From the NCBI RefSeq assembly GCF_001043895.1, contig NZ_JTHF01000080.1, forward strand, positions 1 to 48,211: a stretch of 48,211 nucleotides of DNA, written 5' to 3'. This document shows positions 9,761 to 18,787 of the stretch, one piece after another. Position 1 is the stretch's first letter. Each line of letters starts with the position of its first letter. The notes beneath the pieces are model-generated. The model saw only the letters and a list, made by a program, of their open reading frames with translations. It ran no database searches and was not told the origin of the DNA. The stretch comes from Methylobacterium indicum (GTDB lineage: Bacteria > Pseudomonadota > Alphaproteobacteria > Rhizobiales > Beijerinckiaceae). Position numbers and translations under genes: made by a program.

Positions 9761-10872
9761 GCAAGCCCCTCATCGCCCCCGGCGCCACCGTCGGGATCAT
9801 CGGCGGCGGCCAGCTCGGCCGCATGATCGCGGTCGCGGCGGCGCAGTACGGGCTCAAGGCCCATATCTACTGCCCCGACCCCGACAGCCCGGCCTTCGAG
9901 GTGGCGGGCCGCCGGACCGTGGCGGCCTACGACGACGCGGCGGCGCTCCAGGCCTTCGTCGAGTCCGTCGACGTCGTGACCTACGAGTTCGAGAACATCC
10001 CGAGCCGCACCGCCGAGATCCTGGCCGCGCACCGGCCGCTGCACCCGAGCGCCTCGGCGCTCGCGACGACGCAGGACCGGCTGACGGAAAAATCCTTCGT
10101 CGCGGGCCTCGGCATCCCGGTCGCGCCGTTCCGCGCGGTGGACGACGCCGCCGGCCTCGCGCAGGCCGTGCGGGAGATCGGCCTGCCGGCGGTGCTGAAG
10201 ACCCGGCGCTTCGGCTACGACGGCAAGGGCCAGCTCATGCTGCGCCAGGAGGATTTCGGCGAGGCGGGCTTCGACCCCGCCGCCGCGATGGCCTCCCTGC
10301 ACGACCAGCCCTGCATCCTCGAGGGCTTCGTGCCGTTCGAGGCCGAGGTCTCGGTGGTGGCGGCCCGCAACGCGGAAGGGCGCTTCTCGGCCTACGCCCC
10401 CTGCGCCAACGAGCACCGCCACCACATCCTCGCCCGCACCGTGGTGCCGGCGCCCGGCATGACGCCGGAGACCGCCGCCGAGGCGGTGTCGATCGCCCGC
10501 GCCATCGCGGAGGCGCTGGACTATGTCGGCGTGCTGGCGGTGGAGATGTTCCTGGTCCGCGGAGCGGACGGGCGGGCGGGCGTCGTCGTCAACGAGATCG
10601 CACCGCGGGTCCACAATTCCGGCCACTGGACCATCGAGGGGGCCGAGACCTCGCAATTCGCCCAGCACGTCCGGGCGATCTGCGGCTGGCCGCTCGGCAG
10701 CCCGGCCCTGACCGGCCGCTCGGTCGAGATGCTGAACCTGATCGGCGATCAGGCCGACGACTGGACCCGGATCCTCGCCGAGCCCGGCAGCCACCTGCAC
10801 CTCTACGGCAAGGGCGCGGCCCGGCCCGGGCGCAAGATGGGCCATCTCACCCGGGTCGCGACCGGCGCCTGA
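9757..10872 (+). CDS. purK: N5-carboxyaminoimidazole ribonucleotide synthetase
   Basis: A 371-residue ATP-grasp enzyme that makes N5-CAIR from AIR, bicarbonate and ATP, feeding PurE. It begins with the PurK signature [26 protein letters not shown], the ATP-grasp stretch [14 protein letters not shown], and [22 protein letters not shown] are present. The start is the GTG at 9757 overlapping the purE stop; no ATG lies nearby and the family begins here. A strong hairpin at 10888-10919 probably ends the purEK transcript. Confidence 0.96.
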   Translation: MSKPLIAPGATVGIIGGGQLGRMIAVAAAQYGLKAHIYCPDPDSPAFEVAGRRTVAAYDDAAALQAFVESVDVVTYEFENIPSRTAEILAAHRPLHPSASALATTQDRLTEKSFVAGLGIPVAPFRAVDDAAGLAQAVREIGLPAVLKTRRFGYDGKGQLMLRQEDFGEAGFDPAAAMASLHDQPCILEGFVPFEAEVSVVAARNAEGRFSAYAPCANEHRHHILARTVVPAPGMTPETAAEAVSIARAIAEALDYVGVLAVEMFLVRGADGRAGVVVNEIAPRVHNSGHWTIEGAETSQFAQHVRAICGWPLGSPALTGRSVEMLNLIGDQADDWTRILAEPGSHLHLYGKGAARPGRKMGHLTRVATGA

Positions 10873-10887
10873 CCCGGCGCCCGGCAC

Positions 10888-10919
10888 CGACGGGTGAGGC
10901 CGCTGGGCCACACCCGTCG
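10888..10919 (+). terminator. Stable hairpin directly after purK
   Basis: CGACGGGTG pairs perfectly with CACCCGTCG, and inside it GGCC pairs with GGCC across an A/A mismatch. It starts 16 bases after the purK stop. There is no T-run, so it may be a Rho-dependent or 3'-stabilising structure. Confidence 0.5.
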
Positions 10920-11132
10920 CCACGCAGCGCCCTCCCCTGCCGCAACGGCGCCGGGAGCCACACCTTCGCCACATCGTCCCGCTCAAGCGGAAAGGCGCAC
11001 TGCCTTTAAGCCGGCCTTCACCTCGATCGAGGAAGGGTCGTCCGGCACCGGGACCGCTTCGAGGCGGCGCGTGCGTGCGGATTGCGATGGTGCGCGGCGC
11101 GACGCGGATGCGCCGCCCCGGGGGAGCGGGTG

Positions 11133-12014
11133 ATGAACAACGTGATCGGCTGGAGCCGTGTGACACCGGCGGCCCGGATGCTGGGAGCGACCGTGCTGAC
11201 CGCGCTCGCGCTCGCCGGCTGCGACACCGTCAGCCGGGCCACCGCGACGCGACAATTCGCGGTGGTCGAGGCCGACAAGTCCGGCGCGACCGAGGTGAAC
11301 ATCGCCTCCCTGTCGGACGTGATCCAGCGCAACCCGAGCGACGCGGCGGCCTACAACACCCGCGGCGCGGCCTATGCCCGGGCGGGGAACTTCGATTCGG
11401 CGATCGCCGACTTCACCAAGGCGATCCAGCTCGACCCGAACTCGGCCTCGGCCTACGGCAACCGGGCCCTGGCCTATCGCCAGTCGGGCCGCAGCGACGC
11501 GGCGCTGCAGGACTTCACCAAGGCGATCAACGCCGACCCGAACTACACCGCCGCCTATATCGGGCGCGCCAACCTGCAGCGGGCGCAGGGCAACTACGAG
11601 GCCGCCTACAGCGACCTCAGCCAGGCGATCCGCCTGACGCCGGAATCCGCCGAGGCCTACCACGCCCGCGGCCTGGTGAGGCAGGCGCAGGGCCAGCACC
11701 GCTCCGCGATCGGCGATTTCGACGCCGCCATCGACCGCAACCCCTTCGTGGCGGCGCCCTACGCCGCCCGCGGCCAGAGCCTGATCGCCACCAACCAGTA
11801 CGACAAGGCGATCGAGGACTACAACGCGGCGCTGAACGTCAACAACAAGGACGCGGATTCCTGGGCCTATCGCGGCCTCGCCTACGAGAAGTCGAACCGC
11901 CGCCAGGAGGCGGTGGAGAGCTACCAGCGCGCCATCGCCATCGACCAGGGCAACCCGATCGCCAAGCAGGGCCTCGGCCGGATGCAGGGCGGGATGGCGT
12001 CGCTGTTCCGGTAA
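11133..12014 (+). CDS. TPR-repeat lipoprotein (NlpI-like layout)
   Basis: A 293-residue exported lipoprotein with tetratricopeptide repeats. The N-terminus has a short hydrophobic signal ending in the lipobox LALAGC, so C30 should be lipidated and the protein anchored to a periplasmic membrane face. From about residue 60 onward TPR units follow regularly (NTRGAAYARAGNFDSAIADF, GNRALAYRQSGRSDAALQDF, IGRANLQRAQGNYEAAYSDL, HARGLVRQAQGQHRSAIGDF and two more). TPR proteins of this kind are scaffolds; NlpI guides peptidoglycan hydrolases, but no partner is visible here. The ATG at 11133 follows a purine-rich stretch and begins the signal peptide. Confidence 0.85.
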   Translation: MNNVIGWSRVTPAARMLGATVLTALALAGCDTVSRATATRQFAVVEADKSGATEVNIASLSDVIQRNPSDAAAYNTRGAAYARAGNFDSAIADFTKAIQLDPNSASAYGNRALAYRQSGRSDAALQDFTKAINADPNYTAAYIGRANLQRAQGNYEAAYSDLSQAIRLTPESAEAYHARGLVRQAQGQHRSAIGDFDAAIDRNPFVAAPYAARGQSLIATNQYDKAIEDYNAALNVNNKDADSWAYRGLAYEKSNRRQEAVESYQRAIAIDQGNPIAKQGLGRMQGGMASLFR

Positions 12015-12043
12015 AGTCCGGAGCAGATTTGGTAGGTTTCCAG

Positions 12044-12073
12044 GGCTCCCGGCGGTACGCTGGGAGCCTTTTT
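12044..12073 (+). terminator. Rho-independent terminator of the TPR lipoprotein gene
   Basis: GGCTCCC (12044-12050) pairs with GGGAGCC (12062-12068), followed by TTTTT. It lies 30 bases past the stop codon and is the clearest intrinsic terminator in the window. Confidence 0.85.
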
Positions 12074-12794
12074 CGTAGCCGCAATTACTGTGCCTCGTCC
12101 TATGGCCCTGCCGAGAAGGGCAAGGCGAACAGCCCAAAACCGCTCGACCATGAGCGTCGGGGCGTGTTCGACTGGATTCCACAGGGCCGGAACTCTCTTG
12201 CTCGTTCCGGGCCGTATCATGCTACGGTGATGGAATGTCGCGCATGCGAACCAGAGTTTCCGAGAAGAAGACGCTTCGGCCCTGATCCCCTCGAATAGAG
12301 CGCAGGGGCGCTCGGGGTCAGGGCCTGCGTCAGAGGCTCTTTTGGAAAAGCACCGTCGTGGTGTGCGTCGACATCACCGTGCGCGGCTGATGAAGACCCG
12401 CGAGGATTATCATGGCGGAGCGACTGGCCGGCGGCTTTCGCCCCAGGCTATTCTCTCCTTCTGGTCTCGAACGCCGACCCCATGCTCGTGCTGGATGTGC
12501 GGCAATCCTCGCCGATGGCTCGATGAGGTCACGGTACAGGAACGCCGGGCCTTCCAGGCGGATGAAGCAAGAAACGAGGCTGCAGTCGAGCAGATTGCGG
12601 AGCGGTGACGGACAGAGCACGAAGACCAGGTATCCTTGCTCCCCTGGCTTCGTGCTCAGGCACTTACCCGTAGCTCGCACCTCGCGGGCGCCGTCCCTGA
12701 CCGCTGCACCAACCCGAATCTTTGCATCCCACAACCGGCCATCGCCGAGGCGGGAGACCCGCCGGAGATACGCGGGGAACCTTCGGCGCGACCG
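12074..12794. other. Gene-free stretch with one strong RNA-like fold
   Basis: No ORF here has family features or a convincing start; frames on both strands read as low-complexity Arg/Pro shadows. The notable item is a two-tier fold at 12278-12325. Outer arms GGCCCTGA...CCCC and GGGG-TCAGGGCC pair with a single bulged T, and an inner GAGCGC-AGGG-GCGCTC hairpin sits inside. A short CTTTT lies about 10 bases downstream. It could be a small RNA end or a decayed element. No promoter can be assigned with confidence. Confidence 0.4.
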
Positions 12795-13241
12795 TCACAG
12801 CACCTTCCGGTACTGGATGAATCCCGGCCGGTCGGCCAGCGTGTCGTAGAGCGCCCGGGCGGTGACGTTGGCCTCCTGGGTCAGCCAATAGACCCGGCTC
12901 GCCCCCGCCTCCTTGGCGGCGGCGTAGACCGCCTCGATCAGCGCCCGTCCCACCCCCTGCCCGCGGGCGGCCTGCGCGGTGAACAGGTCCTGGAGGTAGC
13001 AATAGGGCCCGGCGGTCCAGGTCGAGCGATGGAAGATGTAGTGGACGAGGCCGGTGACGGTGCCCTCCTGCTCGGCCACGAGGGCGTGCATCGGCTCCGA
13101 TGCGTCGTGCAGGCGGGTCCAGGTGAGGTCGGTGACCTCGGGGGCGACCGTGGCGCCGTAGAAGGTCAGGTAGCCCTGCCAGAGCGGGTCCCAGGCGGCG
13201 CGCTCGTCGGGGCGCAGCGGACGGATGATGGGGCTCGGCAT
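12795..13241 (-). CDS. GNAT-family N-acetyltransferase
   Basis: A 148-residue acetyltransferase with the acetyl-CoA binding motif AARGQGVGRALIEAVYAAA and the downstream VYWLTQEANVTARALYDTLA typical of GNAT motifs A and B. The N-terminal IIRPLRPDERAAWDPLWQGYLTFYG is like GNAT enzymes that act on small amines or protein N-termini; the acceptor is unknown. The ATG at 13241 is preferred to the distal one at 13313 because the IIRPL strand normally starts within a few residues of the N-terminus. It is followed on the same strand by nothing functional and lies downstream of glpX. Confidence 0.85.
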   Translation of the reverse strand: MPSPIIRPLRPDERAAWDPLWQGYLTFYGATVAPEVTDLTWTRLHDASEPMHALVAEQEGTVTGLVHYIFHRSTWTAGPYCYLQDLFTAQAARGQGVGRALIEAVYAAAKEAGASRVYWLTQEANVTARALYDTLADRPGFIQYRKVL

Positions 13242-13357
13242 GAGCGGCGAATCCTCGGGTGAGAGACGCCGCAGGGTCGCGGGGAAAGGCCCCAGGATCA
13301 AGGGGCCGATCAAGGGGGCCGCACCGGGATCCCGGCGCGGCCCCGCTCGGAAGAATC

Positions 13358-14356
13358 CTACTTCAGGTGGAACTTGTCGAAGTCGCGGTGCTCGGCCTCG
13401 ATCCGGCGCACGGTGCCGGTATGCGAACGGTAGACCACCGTCTCGGTGCGGATGGTGTCGCGTCCGAACTTCACGCCCTTGACGAGCGCCCCGTCGGTCA
13501 CGCCGGTCAGCGCCACCACGACGTCGCCGCGGGCGAGGTCCTCGAGGGAATAGATGCGGTTCGGATCGGCCACGCCCATCTTGGCGGCGCGGTCACGCTT
13601 CTCCTCGGTGTCGAGGATCAGGCGGCCCTGCATCTGGCCGCCGATGCAGCGCAGCGCGCCCGCCGCCAGCACGCCCTCGGGCGCCGCGCCGATGCCGAGA
13701 TAGATGTCGATGCCGGTCTCCTCCGGCATCGTCGTGAAGATCACGCCGGCGACGTCGCCGTCGGAGATCAGGCGCACGCCCGCGCCCGTCCGGCGGATCG
13801 CCGCGATCAGGTCGGTGTGGCGCGGCCGGTCGAGGACGAGGGCGGTGATCTCGGACGGCGGCACGCCCTTGGCCTTGGCCAGCGCGTGGATGTTCTCCTC
13901 GGGGGTCGCGTCGAGGTGCACGGTACCGACCGGGTAGCCCGGGCCGATGGCGATCTTGTGCATGTAGACGTCGGGCGCGGCGAGCAGGGTGCCGCCCTCG
14001 GCCATCGCCATCACGGCGACGGAGCCCGGCATGTCCTTGGCGCACAGCGTGGTGCCCTCGAGCGGATCGACCGCGATGTCGACCTTCGGGCCCGAGCCGT
14101 TGCCGAGGGTCTCGCCGATGAACAGCATCGGGGCCTCGTCGCGCTCGCCCTCGCCGATGACGACGGTGCCGTCGATCGGCAGGCGGTTCAGCTCGCGGCG
14201 CATGGCGTCGACGGCGGCCTGGTCGGCGGCCTTCTCGTTGCCCTGGCCGCGCAGGCGCGCCGCCGCGACGGCGGCCCGCTCGGTGACGCGCACCAGTTCG
14301 AGGGTCAGGATGCGCTCGATGACCTGGCTCGGCCCCGGCTTCTTGGCGTCCGACAT
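13358..14356 (-). CDS. glpX: Class II fructose-1,6-bisphosphatase
   Basis: A 332-residue metal-dependent phosphatase that removes the C1 phosphate of fructose-1,6-bisphosphate in gluconeogenesis (and sedoheptulose-1,7-bisphosphate in some species). The metal/phosphate signatures GTVVIGEGERDEAPML and IAVDPLEGTTLCAKDMPGS are complete, as is DGDVAGVI. The ATG at 14356 has GAGGATC upstream and gives the usual length; the frame is open to 14434. It follows hom on the same strand after 154 bases. The hom-glpX order is a familiar alphaproteobacterial arrangement; recJ, often next, is not adjacent here. Confidence 0.95.
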   Translation of the reverse strand: MSDAKKPGPSQVIERILTLELVRVTERAAVAAARLRGQGNEKAADQAAVDAMRRELNRLPIDGTVVIGEGERDEAPMLFIGETLGNGSGPKVDIAVDPLEGTTLCAKDMPGSVAVMAMAEGGTLLAAPDVYMHKIAIGPGYPVGTVHLDATPEENIHALAKAKGVPPSEITALVLDRPRHTDLIAAIRRTGAGVRLISDGDVAGVIFTTMPEETGIDIYLGIGAAPEGVLAAGALRCIGGQMQGRLILDTEEKRDRAAKMGVADPNRIYSLEDLARGDVVVALTGVTDGALVKGVKFGRDTIRTETVVYRSHTGTVRRIEAEHRDFDKFHLK

Positions 14357-14510
14357 GCGTTCGTGATCCTCGTTCTGGTCCTTGGGGCCGGGTCTTAGAG
14401 GAGAAACCGGCGCCGCTGAACTGAATTCTGCCAATCGGCCGGCCGATCACCGGTGGAGGGTGGGGGATCGGCGGACGACGGTAACTTGCGAACGACCTTG
14501 CAGGCCGGCC

Positions 14511-15833
14511 TCACTCGCGCTCGATGCGGATGAGCTGGGGCGGCTCGGACAGGAGCCCGTCCGCCGCCATCGCGTCGAGGCTCGCGCGGATCGCGGCTTC
14601 CGTCGCCGCGTAGGTGATGAGCACGAGCGGCACCGGCAGGCCCGAGCGGCCGTGGCGGTCGCGGGCCGCGGCGCTCTCGGAGCGGTGCTGAAGGATGCTC
14701 TCGAGGGAGATCTCGCGCTCGGCCATCTTCGTCGCGACGCCGGCGGCGACGCCGGGCCGGTCGTGCACGGTGAGGCGGATGTAGTAGCCCCCCTGGTGGC
14801 GCTGCATCTCGGCCCGCACCGGGACCGTGAGGCCGGCGACCGGGCGGCCGAAGGCCGGGGGCGTGCGGCCCGCCGCCACGTCGGCGATGTCGGCGACCAC
14901 CGCCGAGGCGGTGGCTTCGCCGCCGGCGCCGGGACCGATCAGGGTGAGCTCGCGCAGGGCATCGGTGTCGATGGTGACGGCGTTCGTCACGCCCATCACC
15001 TGGGCGATGGCCGAGGATTTCGGCACCATCGTCGGGTGGACCCGCTGCTCGATGCCGGCCTCGGTCGCCTCGGCGACGCCGAGGAGCTTGATCCGGTAGC
15101 CGAGCTCGTCGGCCATGCGCAGGTCGAGGGGCGTGATCGCCGAGATGCCCTCGACCGAGACGCCCTCCGCGTCGAGTTCGGTGCCGAAGGCGAGGCTCGT
15201 CAGGATCGCGAGCTTGTGGGCGGTGTCGAAGCCCTCGACGTCGAAGGTCGGATCGGCCTCGGCGTAGCCCAAAGCCTGGGCGTCCTTGAGGCAGGCCTCG
15301 AAGGTCAGGCCCTCCAGCTCCATCCGGCTCAGGATGTAGTTGCAGGTGCCGTTGAGGATTCCGTAGACCCGGGAGATCCGGTTGCCGGTCAGCGCCTCGC
15401 GCAGGGCCTTGACCACCGGGATGCCGCCCGCCGCCGAGGCCTCGAAGGCAAGCGCGACGCCCGAGGCCTCCGCCGCGCGGGCGAGCGCCGGGCCGTGCTT
15501 GGCGAGCAGCGCCTTGTTGGCCGTCACCACGTGCTTGCCCGCGGCCAGAGCCGCCTCGACGGTCTCGCGGGCCTTGCCCTCAGCGCCGCCGATCAGCTCG
15601 ACCACGCAATCCACCTCGCCCGAGCGGGCGAGCGCCACGGGATCGTCGAACCAGGTCACGCCCTGAAGGTCGAGGCCGCGGTCGCGCGAGCGGTCGCGGG
15701 CGGCGACCGCGGTCACGACGACCGGCCGGCCGGCGGTGGCGCCGATCGCCTCGGCGCGGCGCGCGACCATGCGGACGACGGAGGCTCCGACGGTGCCGAG
15801 ACCGGCGATGCCGAGGCGGAGGGCTTGAGTCAT
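14511..15833 (-). CDS. hom: Homoserine dehydrogenase with ACT domain
   Basis: A 440-residue NAD(P)-dependent enzyme that reduces aspartate semialdehyde to homoserine for threonine and methionine synthesis. The Rossmann start is LGIAGLGTVGASVVRM. TANKALLAKHG and ADPTFDVEGFDTAHKLAIL carry the substrate-binding and catalytic lysines, and GPGAGGEATASAVVAD follows. The last ~90 residues form an ACT domain (YIRLTVHDRPGVAAGVATKM), suggesting feedback control, usually by threonine. The ATG at 15833 begins the Rossmann fold; the longer frame to 16019 is not conserved. It lies upstream of glpX in the same direction. Confidence 0.95.
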   Translation of the reverse strand: MTQALRLGIAGLGTVGASVVRMVARRAEAIGATAGRPVVVTAVAARDRSRDRGLDLQGVTWFDDPVALARSGEVDCVVELIGGAEGKARETVEAALAAGKHVVTANKALLAKHGPALARAAEASGVALAFEASAAGGIPVVKALREALTGNRISRVYGILNGTCNYILSRMELEGLTFEACLKDAQALGYAEADPTFDVEGFDTAHKLAILTSLAFGTELDAEGVSVEGISAITPLDLRMADELGYRIKLLGVAEATEAGIEQRVHPTMVPKSSAIAQVMGVTNAVTIDTDALRELTLIGPGAGGEATASAVVADIADVAAGRTPPAFGRPVAGLTVPVRAEMQRHQGGYYIRLTVHDRPGVAAGVATKMAEREISLESILQHRSESAAARDRHGRSGLPVPLVLITYAATEAAIRASLDAMAADGLLSEPPQLIRIERE

Positions 15834-15954
15834 GGCAAAGAATCCGGGCAGGCAGGCGCCGGGCCCCACGCATGGTGCCCCTGCGGCGGCGTTCTTCTGC
15901 AACGGTTTCGGGACCCGTGCAAGGAAGCCGGGGGTGAGGCCGGCTCCCGTCGCG

Positions 15955-16650
15955 TCAGGCCGCCCGCGGCCCCCCGGCGGCACGCGCCGCCCGCACCAGG
16001 GCGTAGAGCACGCAGGCATTCAGCAGATGCCAGAGCCAATGGGTGCCGAACGGCACGACCGGGCAGAGGGCGGCGTCCAGGGTCCGGGCGGCGAGCGAGA
16101 CGAGAAACAGGAGGCCGATGCCGATCAGGGCGGCCCCCTCCCGCCGGCCGAACCGACGCGAGGCCGTCCCGACACCGAACAGGGCCAACGCCGCCGGCGC
16201 GTAGGCGACCGACCCGTTCGTGAGCGGGCCGAGCGGGCGCCCGGCGAGGTTCGACAGGGCGGGCTCGAAGACCGCGGCCGCCACCGCGAAGGCGAGGGTC
16301 CCGGCGAGCGCCGCCGGGGCCGGGAGCACGAGGAAGCGCCTGAGCGCCAGGAAGACGTAGGCGTGGATGAAGAGCGCGATCGGGATCACGTCGGCGAGCA
16401 TCGCCCATTGCACCGCCAGCGTGTGGAAGAGAGCGCTGCCGATCCCGATCACCCCGACCAGCACCGCGAACCCGTCGGCCACCGGGTCCGGCGCCCGGCC
16501 GCGCCGCAGGAGCAGGACGGCCGCGACCAGGAAGGCGGCGTTCGAGATCGCGTTCAACGGCTCGGCCAGGAGCTCCGGCCCGGTCCGCTCGCAATAGTCG
16601 CGCACCGGCTCCCACCATCCCGCCATGTTGCCCGCCATGTCGCCTGCCAT
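15955..16650 (-). CDS. Ceramidase-like integral membrane hydrolase (CREST family)
   Basis: A 231-residue protein with about seven membrane segments and the pattern of alkaline ceramidases/CREST hydrolases. The conserved Ser/His and Asp are in IGSALFHT and MLADVIPIALF, and the His pair is in FGTHWLWHLLNA near the C-terminus. The expected activity is zinc-dependent amide hydrolysis of a lipid. The sequence before the first membrane segment (VRDYCERTGPELLAEPLNAISNAAF) is the family N-terminus. Three in-frame ATGs at 16650, 16638 and 16626 are carried by a 12-base tandem repeat (MAGD MAGD MAGN). The first has GAGAGGG upstream and is chosen. It is divergent from xth. Confidence 0.8.
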   Translation of the reverse strand: MAGDMAGNMAGWWEPVRDYCERTGPELLAEPLNAISNAAFLVAAVLLLRRGRAPDPVADGFAVLVGVIGIGSALFHTLAVQWAMLADVIPIALFIHAYVFLALRRFLVLPAPAALAGTLAFAVAAAVFEPALSNLAGRPLGPLTNGSVAYAPAALALFGVGTASRRFGRREGAALIGIGLLFLVSLAARTLDAALCPVVPFGTHWLWHLLNACVLYALVRAARAAGGPRAA

Positions 16651-16768
16651 GTCGCCCGCCCTCTCGGGTCCCCAGCTCACACCCGGCGCCCGGCTTGCCA
16701 GCGCGGCGCGAAACCCCGATGACGGGAGCCCTCGATACGAGTGCGGTTCACGAGCGGCGCGGGACGCG

Positions 16769-17566
16769 ATGCGGATCACCACCTGGAACGTCAACTCGGT
16801 CAAGCAGCGCCTGCCGCACCTCCTGGCCTTCCTGGCCGAGGCGCAGCCCGACGTGGTCTGCCTCCAGGAGCTGAAATGCGTCGACGACGCGTTTCCCCGC
16901 ACGGAGATCGAGGAGGCCGGCTACGTGGTGGCGACCCACGGCCAGAAGGCGTTCAACGGCGTGGCGCTCCTCGCCCGCCGGCCGCTGCCGCTTCAGGAGA
17001 TCCGCCGCGGCCTGCCGGGCGATCCGAGCGACGAGCAGGCGCGCTACATCGAGGCGGTGATCCCGACGGGCACCGTGCCGGTGCGGGTGGCCTCGATCTA
17101 CCTGCCGAACGGCAACCCGGTCGGCACGCCGAAATACGAGTACAAGCTCGCCTTCATGCGCCGCCTCCAGGCCCATGCCGTGGCCCTGCGGCAGAAGGAG
17201 GAGGTCCTGGTGCTCGCCGGCGACTACAACGTGATCCCCGAGCCCGAGGACGCGGCCGACCCGGCGGCCTGGACGAGCGACGCGCTCTTCCTGCCCCAGA
17301 CCCGGGCGGCGTTCCGTGCGCTCCTCGCCGAGGGCTTTACCGACGCCCTGCGGGCCTGCGACGGGCGGGCGGGGGTCTACAGCTTCTGGGATTACCAGGC
17401 CGGCTGCTGGCCCCGGAACCAGGGCATCCGCATCGACCACCTGCTGCTCGCGCCGCAGGCCCTCGACCGCCTGGTCTCGGCCTCGGTGCAGAAGCACCTG
17501 CGCGGGCTGGAGAAGCCGTCCGACCACGTGCCGGTGACGGTGGAGCTGGCGGTGGATCCGGCCTGA
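16769..17566 (+). CDS. xth: Exodeoxyribonuclease III
   Basis: A 265-residue endonuclease/exonuclease/phosphatase-fold enzyme that cuts at abasic sites and trims 3' blocks in base excision repair. MRITTWNVNSVKQRLPHLL, VVCLQELKC with the metal-binding Glu, GDYNVIPEPED, GIRIDHLLL and the terminal KPSDHVPV with catalytic Asp-His are all intact. The ATG at 16769 begins the family; a longer frame starting in the ceramidase promoter is not conserved. It converges on a Crp-type regulator gene. Confidence 0.96.
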   Translation: MRITTWNVNSVKQRLPHLLAFLAEAQPDVVCLQELKCVDDAFPRTEIEEAGYVVATHGQKAFNGVALLARRPLPLQEIRRGLPGDPSDEQARYIEAVIPTGTVPVRVASIYLPNGNPVGTPKYEYKLAFMRRLQAHAVALRQKEEVLVLAGDYNVIPEPEDAADPAAWTSDALFLPQTRAAFRALLAEGFTDALRACDGRAGVYSFWDYQAGCWPRNQGIRIDHLLLAPQALDRLVSASVQKHLRGLEKPSDHVPVTVELAVDPA

Positions 17567-17573
17567 CGGCCGC

Positions 17574-18383
17574 TCACTCCGCGGCAGGCCGCAGGTAGCC
17601 GTCCTGGAACTCGGCGACGCGCCGGAGGCCGGCGAGGTCGAGGATGTCGACCCGCCGGCCGCCGACCTCGACCAGCCGCATGAGGCGCAGCTGCCGCAGC
17701 ACCCGGTTGACGTGGACGTTGGACAGGCCCGCCGTGTCGGCGATGTCCTGCTGCGTCAGGGGGAAGTCGTAGCCGGAGCGGGTCGCCCAGCCGACGGTGC
17801 CGAGCCGCTCGTGCAGCTCGCACAGCAGGTGCGCCACCCGCTCGATCGCGGAGCGGCAGCCGACATTCATCATCCACTCGCGGGTCGTCTCCTCCTCGGC
17901 GAGCTTGGCCAGCCGCAGCGCCCGGGCGATGCCGGCATGCCGGGCCGTGAGATCGGACAGCACCTCGTGCGGCACCCGCGCCACCCGGCAGGGGCCGATC
18001 GTGCCGACGCTGTGGTTCATCCGGCCGAGATGGACGAGGTCGGGGTCGCACAGGTCGCCCGGCAGGAGATAGCCGGTGATCTGGCGGGCCCCGCTCGGGC
18101 GGTGGCGGTAGCGGCACGCCACGCCCTCCACGATCAGGACGGCGCTCTCGGGTGCGGCGCCCTCGGCCAGGAGATCCTGGCGTCCCTCCACGCGCTGAGC
18201 GCCGGTGCCGAGGCCGGCCAGGACGGCCTCCTCGTCCGCACCCAGAGGGCCGAAGGCCGCGAGCTTGCGCACGATGGGATGCAGCAGGTGCGGGCCATGG
18301 TGCCCGCAGCCGGCCGGGGCGAGCGCGTGGGCCATCATCGTCGTCATGGACGTTGTCGTGGGCGTCGTCAGGGACGTCGTCAT
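17574..18383 (-). CDS. Crp/Fnr-family transcriptional regulator
   Basis: A 269-residue regulator with a cyclic-nucleotide-binding-like beta barrel (LLAEGAAPESAVLIVEGVA, ITGYLLPGDLCD) and a C-terminal Crp winged helix (FPLTQQDIADTAGLSNVHVN as recognition region). It has no FNR-type Cys cluster at the N-terminus; the single Cys-Gly-His-His stretch near residue 26 is unlike an iron-sulfur motif. The barrel lacks the Arg/Ser signature for cAMP, so the ligand is unknown. The first 17 residues are Thr/Met-rich (MTTSLTTPTTTSMTTMM), encoded by a slippery ACGAC-rich stretch with further in-frame ATGs. The ATG at 18383 overlaps the stop of the receiver-domain gene (ATGA) and has GAGG upstream, so the two are co-translated. 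Confidence 0.9.
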   Translation of the reverse strand: MTTSLTTPTTTSMTTMMAHALAPAGCGHHGPHLLHPIVRKLAAFGPLGADEEAVLAGLGTGAQRVEGRQDLLAEGAAPESAVLIVEGVACRYRHRPSGARQITGYLLPGDLCDPDLVHLGRMNHSVGTIGPCRVARVPHEVLSDLTARHAGIARALRLAKLAEEETTREWMMNVGCRSAIERVAHLLCELHERLGTVGWATRSGYDFPLTQQDIADTAGLSNVHVNRVLRQLRLMRLVEVGGRRVDILDLAGLRRVAEFQDGYLRPAAE

Positions 18384-18787
18384 GGGCGAACCTCGCGGGC
18401 GAGCTGGTCGAGCACGTGGACGAGGTCCCGGTGCCAGGCCGGCTTGGTCAGTCGGGGCGCGGCGCTGAGCTCGGTGCAGGCGGCGGCGTCGCGGGGTCGG
18501 TCGGCATGGACGAGGAACGGCACGCCCCGCGCCCGCAGGGCCCGGGCGAGCCGGCTGCCGTCGCCGTCCCGGAGCGGAAGATCGATCACGGCGAGATCGA
18601 GGGGGCGGCTCGCCAGCCAGGCGAGCGCCTGGGCCTGCGTCGCCAGCGGCCCGGCGACCCGGTAGCCGGCCTCCTCCAGCGTCTCGCCGACCGCGAGGCC
18701 GACGAGCGGATCCTCCTCGATCAGCAGCACCGTCGGACGATGGTCGTCCCGTCTCACGAGAGGCCCCTCCGTATGGATCCGGGACAT
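18380..18787 (-). CDS. Stand-alone response regulator receiver protein
   Basis: A 135-residue single receiver domain without an output domain. The acidic pocket is EED in VLLIEEDPLV, the phospho-acceptor Asp is in LAVIDLPLRDGDG, and the conserved Lys is in RLTKPAW. Such proteins act by phospho-relay or protein contact. It is translationally coupled to the Crp/Fnr regulator immediately downstream, so the pair may form one signalling unit. No histidine kinase is in the window. The start at 18787 has a weak ribosome site; the core domain begins about 17 residues later. Confidence 0.85.
   Translation of the reverse strand: MSRIHTEGPLVRRDDHRPTVLLIEEDPLVGLAVGETLEEAGYRVAGPLATQAQALAWLASRPLDLAVIDLPLRDGDGSRLARALRARGVPFLVHADRPRDAAACTELSAAPRLTKPAWHRDLVHVLDQLAREVRP

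Noticed and set aside
10873..11132. Possible 6S RNA gene after purK
   Set aside because: The hairpin at 10888-10919 is short and no long double-stranded arms with a central bubble can be drawn by eye; it is better explained as a purK 3' end.
12412..12849. 145-codon plus-strand ORF in the gene-free stretch
   Set aside because: Arg/Ser/Pro-rich, no ribosome site, runs into the 3' end of the GNAT gene on the other strand.
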